Origin: Silurus meridionalis
Lineage: Eukaryota; Chordata; Actinopteri; Siluriformes; Siluridae
Direction: 5' to 3'
Assembly: GCF_014805685.1 (NCBI RefSeq)
Contig: NC_060885.1
Span: 16,910,632 to 16,974,631, forward strand
DNA: 64,000 nucleotides
This document shows, in pieces, positions 59,811 through 64,000 of the stretch. Position numbers and translations under genes: made by a program. Within the stretch, counting starts at the first letter, position 1. Each line of letters begins with the position of its first letter. The notes under the pieces were generated by a model. That model did no database searches. It was not told the DNA's origin and worked only from the letters and a program-made list of their open reading frames with translations.

Positions 59811-61238
59811 TTATCGTTCTAATACAAGCACCAGTTCACAGTGAGGTGTGTGTGGAAACATGTCCACAGGAACAGCAAGTTTGGGTTTAAAGCACTCTCC
59901 AGTAAACCTTCTTTTTAAATCAGTCTTTCCACAGAGCTCCCGAAAATTCCGCATTGCTTCTCCTTCTGGCTTGCAGGATATATAGATAAGTCTTTGTAAG
60001 TCTGGATGATTGCGCAGGGCTCGGATCACTCTATAATGCAGACCTGCCCTGGATGGATTCACAACAGCTGTGAGTGTTCCCTCAAAGTGCATCGCATTTA
60101 TCAGATTAGGAAGAACAACCTCTGCTTTCCCTGACAAGAACTCGCAGTTCTCAACACCATTTAGTGCTGCGTTATATTTCGCATCCTGTACAGCTTGCTC
60201 AATCAGTTCAATGCCAATGACCTTTTTCAATCTGGGGGACAGTGAAATGCCAATAGCTCCTGTACCACAGCACACATCCAACAGAGTTCCTTTTTCACTA
60301 TCCTTGTTGAGCTCAGCTACTGTTGTGTACAGGGCCTCTGCTGCATCTCTGTTTACCTGAAAAAAGGAATCAGCAGAGATGCGAAACTTAAATCCAAGTA
60401 TCTCCTCATAGATATGGGGTTCCCCATATAGCAACTGGTATGGGGAATCTTCATGACTGCATCGGGTCATGGTGCTTTCCTGGAAATAGAGAGAGTCCAA
60501 CTGGCAAACGGACCCTGGTCCTTCGATATAATATTCTACTAGAGATGCTTTATGGACATCAATCTCCTCAGGACTTAGATTTTGTGGATGGAAATATACT
60601 ATGGCCATTGTGTTACCGGCAGAGTTTGTTCTCACTGTAATTTCTCTCCAGTGTCCTCCATCATGAAACAAAATGCACGGTCTCAGTGGCGAAGCACGTA
60701 TAAACTCCTCATAGCAGCGTCTCACAAGTTTGTGCTTTGCCGGCATGTTAAGAAGATGGTCACCGTGAACACAGACAATGTCTCTACCTTTTCCAGTGCC
60801 AATGTAGAATCCTACAGTTTTTGGATCTCCATCCACTCCTTTGTTGACTGAGAAAGTGGATTTATTGCGGTAGCCATCTCTGACTGGTGAAGGCACTATA
60901 GGCAGAATAGGAAATGGGAGTTCTCCCTTATTGGAAGAAAGAGAGGAGTCCTGTTCTAGGTGTTTGATCATCTGAAGTAAAATCGTGTGCTGTCGTTCCT
61001 GTTTCCACTGAAGCTGCTCCTCATAACTCAGTCACCACAAAGGGGTCACTGTATCAGCAAGTCTTTCCTCCAGAGGCAGAGCTTCTCTATTTGAAAGCAA
61101 GGATTTCTTTTTGCGTCTCCTGTTTTCTGTACTACTGACACACATTAAACTGCGACTGAGTGTTCCATAGCGGTTGGAGACTTTTAGAAGATCCCCAGCA
61201 CCTTTAAATACTGCTGGGAACATCTTATTCAGGCGCAT
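59811..61238 (-). CDS. trmt2b: tRNA (uracil-5-)-methyltransferase homolog B, with an in-frame TGA
   Basis: One uninterrupted exon encodes 475 residues if codon 69 is ignored (human 504 from memory). The family makes m5U in mitochondrial tRNA and 12S rRNA with S-adenosylmethionine. Seen: the SPVRDGYRNKSTFSVN block, SAM motif LLDVCCGTGAIGISL, the NPSRAGLHYRVI motif, catalytic Cys in YISCKPEGEAMRN, and the terminal PVDMFPHTPHCELV. There is no N-terminal RRM, which argues for TRMT2B over TRMT2A. The N-terminus (MRLNKMFPAVFKGAGDLLK) is basic, as a mitochondrial presequence would be. Codon 69 (61034-61032) is TGA between ERLADTVTPLW and LSYEEQLQWK; mammals have Arg there, so CGA to TGA is likely. 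Reinitiation at the ATG 60971-60969 would give 386 residues with the whole catalytic domain. The absence of introns is odd, since the human gene has many. It starts 208 bp from dnajb12 in the opposite direction. Confidence 0.88.
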
Positions 61239-61445
61239 TTCACTTAGAAGTCTAATTTCAGATCCTACAGTCTGGGCGGATTGAAAGTTTTCCCATCACC
61301 GTCGTTCTCCGTCAGTTCGGGGAAGTGTTGCCGGTCCCACGCTGTGACGCATAACAGATGCGACCTGAGCATTTGGTGGTGTTGTGTTTTTTTTGCCCGC
61401 GTCATCATGTGGCGCCTGAAAGCCATTTTCAGTTCCGCTGTCGCA
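61239..61445. promoter_or_regulatory. Shared divergent promoter, trmt2b / dnajb12
   Basis: The two ATGs are 208 bp apart and point away from each other. The gap is CpG-rich for this window (CACCGTCGTTCTCCGTCAG near 61296, GCCGGTCCCACGC near 61330, TGACGCATAA near 61347, CRE/AP-1-like) and has no TATA box. The evidence fits a bidirectional housekeeping promoter. Confidence 0.65.
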
Positions 61446-62990
61446 ATGGAATCAAACAAGGACGAGGCGGAACGCTGTATAGAAATTGCCGTCTCGGCGC
61501 TCCAAAATCATCAGCCCGACAAGGCTCGTAGGTTCCTGGAGAAGGCGCAAAAATTATTTCCTACGCAGAAGGCGCAGCGTAAGGGGATTTGTTTCTGTTG
61601 GGCTACACGAGAGCCAAAAACGGTAGCGTTTAGGAGCTAGCCCGATGGCTAACCTTATCCAGCATCCGAGTGTCTAGTCTAACTTGTATGTTTGTATATA
61701 ACAGTATGCCTTTTGACTACTTTCTGTACTGTTATTACATGATTTTACGATTATTCTGCATGTGAACATAATAAAAATAGCTAAGTTGCTGTGCTGGTGT
61801 TGTATAGTTTACTGTACCCAGGATTGCTAGTAAATTATTACCACAATACCCCGCCCCAATTAATCACGTTACTGCGGTGTTTCGTATAAATTGGACAAAC
61901 CAGCTCACTGTGATTGTGTTTAAGCTCTTGTTTTCTGCATTATCCTGCTTTAAAGAATATGAATTGCGTGTAAACATGAGTTCTCTGAGACACTGTTTGA
62001 TGTAAACAGTACATCCCTGAGATGGTAGTGTTATTATTTGGGGAAGATGCGTACTGTGACTTTCACAGTCCTTAAATATCTGTAAAGCATCTCTGAAATG
62101 AGATTAAAAGCTCTCTGCAGACACATTAATTTTATTGTGGACTAATACAACATTTGACGCAAAACAAATTTGTTTTCAGTGACTATTACATTTGCTTGCA
62201 GCTTCTCATGTCAATTTGAAAGACCCATGTTTTTACTTCACCATGCTGTTTTAGGTTTATTAGAATCTTTAACTCTGAATGGAAATCCGCATGGCAGTAA
62301 TAATAACTGTGGAGAAAACGAAGGCAATGGAGTTCGACACCGAGCTGCCAGCGCTGGAGAGGAAAGATCAGAAGACAGTGCCACAGATGGAACCAAGTCA
62401 TATACAGCAGAACAACTGGATGCAGTCAAACAGTACATTTACTTTTGGCCACAATTCTACTATTGCTATACAATGTGATTAATTGTGGCAACTTGCTGGT
62501 AATATTTTGTCTTGGTGTGGTAATATGTCTTTGTTATTATGTAGGATAAAGAAGTGCAAAACTTATTACGAGACTCTGGGAGTCACTAAAGATGTGTCCT
62601 ATGACGATTTAAAGAAAGCATACCGAAAACTGGCTTTGAAATTTCATCCAGATAAAAACCATGCTCCAGGTGCTACAGAGGCTTTTAAAGGTATGTCATG
62701 TCGATGCTTTGTAACTCTCACTTGCTTGTTTGAATCAAACCTAATTGCTATTCACAATATCAGAATTCAGCAGTTTTGGGAAGGTTACTATAATCTTTAT
62801 ACCATTTCCATTATAGCTATCGGAAATGCGTATGCCGTTCTTAGTAACACCGAAAAGCGGAAGCAGTACGACCTTTATGGCGAGGAGAAAGTTCAACACT
62901 CGCGTCATGGCCATTCTCATCATGGTTTTGAGGCAGATATTTCGCCAGAGGATCTCTTTAACATGTTCTTCGGCGGTGGATTCCCATCTA
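61446..62990 (+). CDS. dnajb12: DnaJ homolog subfamily B member 12 (5' part; continues past the window)
   Basis: Coding exons: 61446-61578, 62255-62432, 62545-62690, 62817-62990; a GTAAGT donor follows. Phases close throughout. The N-terminus [15 protein letters not shown] and the linker [20 protein letters not shown] lead into a J domain with the catalytic HPD ([14 protein letters not shown]). The exon ends in the G/F-like segment [23 protein letters not shown]12 is a tail-region membrane J-protein of the ER that recruits cytosolic Hsc70 for quality control with RNF5/CHIP-type ligases (family knowledge). The membrane segment and C-terminus must lie beyond 64,000. I prefer DNAJB12 to DNAJB14 from the MESN start, YTAEQ and RHGH...[16 protein letters not shown]. 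An in-frame upstream ATG at 61407 exists, but the family start is 61446. Confidence 0.93.
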
Positions 62991-64000
62991 GTAAGTGAAC
63001 ACTTTGGCTGTTCTGTATATGGTGAAGCCACTGCTGAGAGTGGCTAGGCTACGGTGATCGGGTGATGTGATTAGACACTGGATTGCTGCTGCTGTTTGAT
63101 ATGTGATCCCAAGCTGTATTGGGAAGAAAACTAGTAGACCCTGGAGGAAAGTGTTTTGCTTGGAAAAACACTTCTTAGAGCATGTTTTGTGTTGATGTGT
63201 TTGTGTATGTGTGTTGGGGAGGGGGGGTAACCAGAAAAAATAAACTCTTTGACCTCTGCTGGCATTTTACATAGAAACTAGCTTAACAGGCATCTTAAAA
63301 TTAACTTGATATATATTTCTAATTACTATTATTAACCAATGAAGTTTAAAAGCACAGATTGTGACTGGGCAAAGCATCAGGCTACAGTAGTTTCAGTAAA
63401 GGTGTTTAGGGATCAAATGAAAGTTGTACAATCAGGAGGATCACATACTTCACTGTGTGTGTATTATGCGCTTTTTTTATTTATTTAATGTTTTCTTTTT
63501 TTTGTCATTTTTTTTTTAAGATAGGCAAAGAGTAAAGGGGGCAGGAGATGAAAATTAGTAAATATTATGATTTTATTTTTTTTTTGCCCCAGTGGTGCCA
63601 CATTGGAAATCTGGGAAGATAAAGTAAACCATTTTTTGTAACCAGATGGAGCATAATGTTTAGGTGAAATGTTTACAATTATGAAAGTGGAAGCAAAACA
63701 GTTTCACAGATCCATGGATGTTGTAGGCTTTTTGTTACATCTTTCCTTTGTACGTGCAGAACTGTCAACTTTTGTGCATTTTCATGCCAACTTTCATGCG
63801 TAGGAGCCCCCATTTCATCTTTCAGGAACTTTCCAAACAAGTAGTTTTACTTGATCTGCCCCACCCGCAAATAAAAACTACATATGAAACACTCAATGTG
63901 TATCTGGACTTAGAGACTAGCCACAGATTCTTAGAAGACCACTGAGCGCCCTTCCCTTCCCTTCACACATTACTGGCTTTTGACTTGATTTTCCTGCTTG
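62991..64000. other. dnajb12 intron 4 (partial)
   Basis: No further dnajb12 exon is visible before the window ends; I looked for the VHVYSNGR-like start of the next exon. It is AT-rich with poly-T runs. Confidence 0.7.

Noticed and set aside
61032..61034. Selenocysteine at the trmt2b TGA
   Set aside because: The aligned residue in relatives is Arg, the family has no selenoproteins that I know of, and no SECIS-like element was evident; a CpG transition is simpler.

Overview
This is a vertebrate nuclear segment, almost certainly from a teleost fish. The genes have introns with GT-AG borders. The intergenic DNA is AT-rich and full of (TA)n, (CA)n and (AAT)n microsatellites. It carries a tRNA-derived SINE, Tc1/mariner remnants and RTE-type LINE remnants of kinds I know from fish, especially ostariophysans. 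Ostariophysan (for example catfish-like) is an inference from repeat style only.

Layout. 1-15,100 is a gene desert with microsatellites, one SINE and several blocks that look like conserved non-coding DNA. 15,180-20,549 is cuedc2 (+), with a 29-bp minisatellite in its 5' region. 20,550-26,721 is a tail-to-tail intergenic stretch. 26,722-36,586 is hif1an (-, eight coding exons). 36,590-43,637 is intergenic, with a Tc1-type fragment and a candidate enhancer block. 43,638-48,191 is wnt8b (-, six coding exons). 48,200-54,100 holds a wnt8b promoter, a decayed Tc1 transposase, a decayed RTE-like LINE and a striking hairpin. 54,105-57,927 is scd (-, five coding exons plus a likely non-coding first exon and promoter). 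59,811-61,238 is trmt2b (-, intronless). 61,446 to the window end is the 5' part of dnajb12 (+), head-to-head with trmt2b.

The order scd-wnt8b-hif1an, all on one strand, matches human 10q24.31 (SCD, WNT8B, SEC31B, NDUFB8, HIF1AN, PAX2) from memory. SEC31B and NDUFB8 are absent between wnt8b and hif1an here, and cuedc2 lies beyond hif1an. If the synteny continues leftward, the desert at 1-15 kb is the 5' regulatory flank of a pax2 gene. I cannot see pax2 itself.

The genes do not form a pathway. cuedc2 is a ubiquitin-binding signalling adaptor, hif1an an oxygen-sensing asparaginyl hydroxylase, wnt8b a forebrain Wnt ligand, scd a lipid desaturase, trmt2b a mitochondrial tRNA/rRNA m5U methyltransferase and dnajb12 an ER-membrane J-protein. 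Splice phases close exactly for cuedc2, hif1an and wnt8b. Two neighbours are broken as written: scd lacks one base near the end of coding exon 4 (54,715-54,946), and trmt2b has an in-frame TGA at codon 69. I did not find a new multi-gene system. The most checkable oddities are these two lesions, three long hairpins, the structured minisatellite and the (TG)n splice-acceptor tract in cuedc2.
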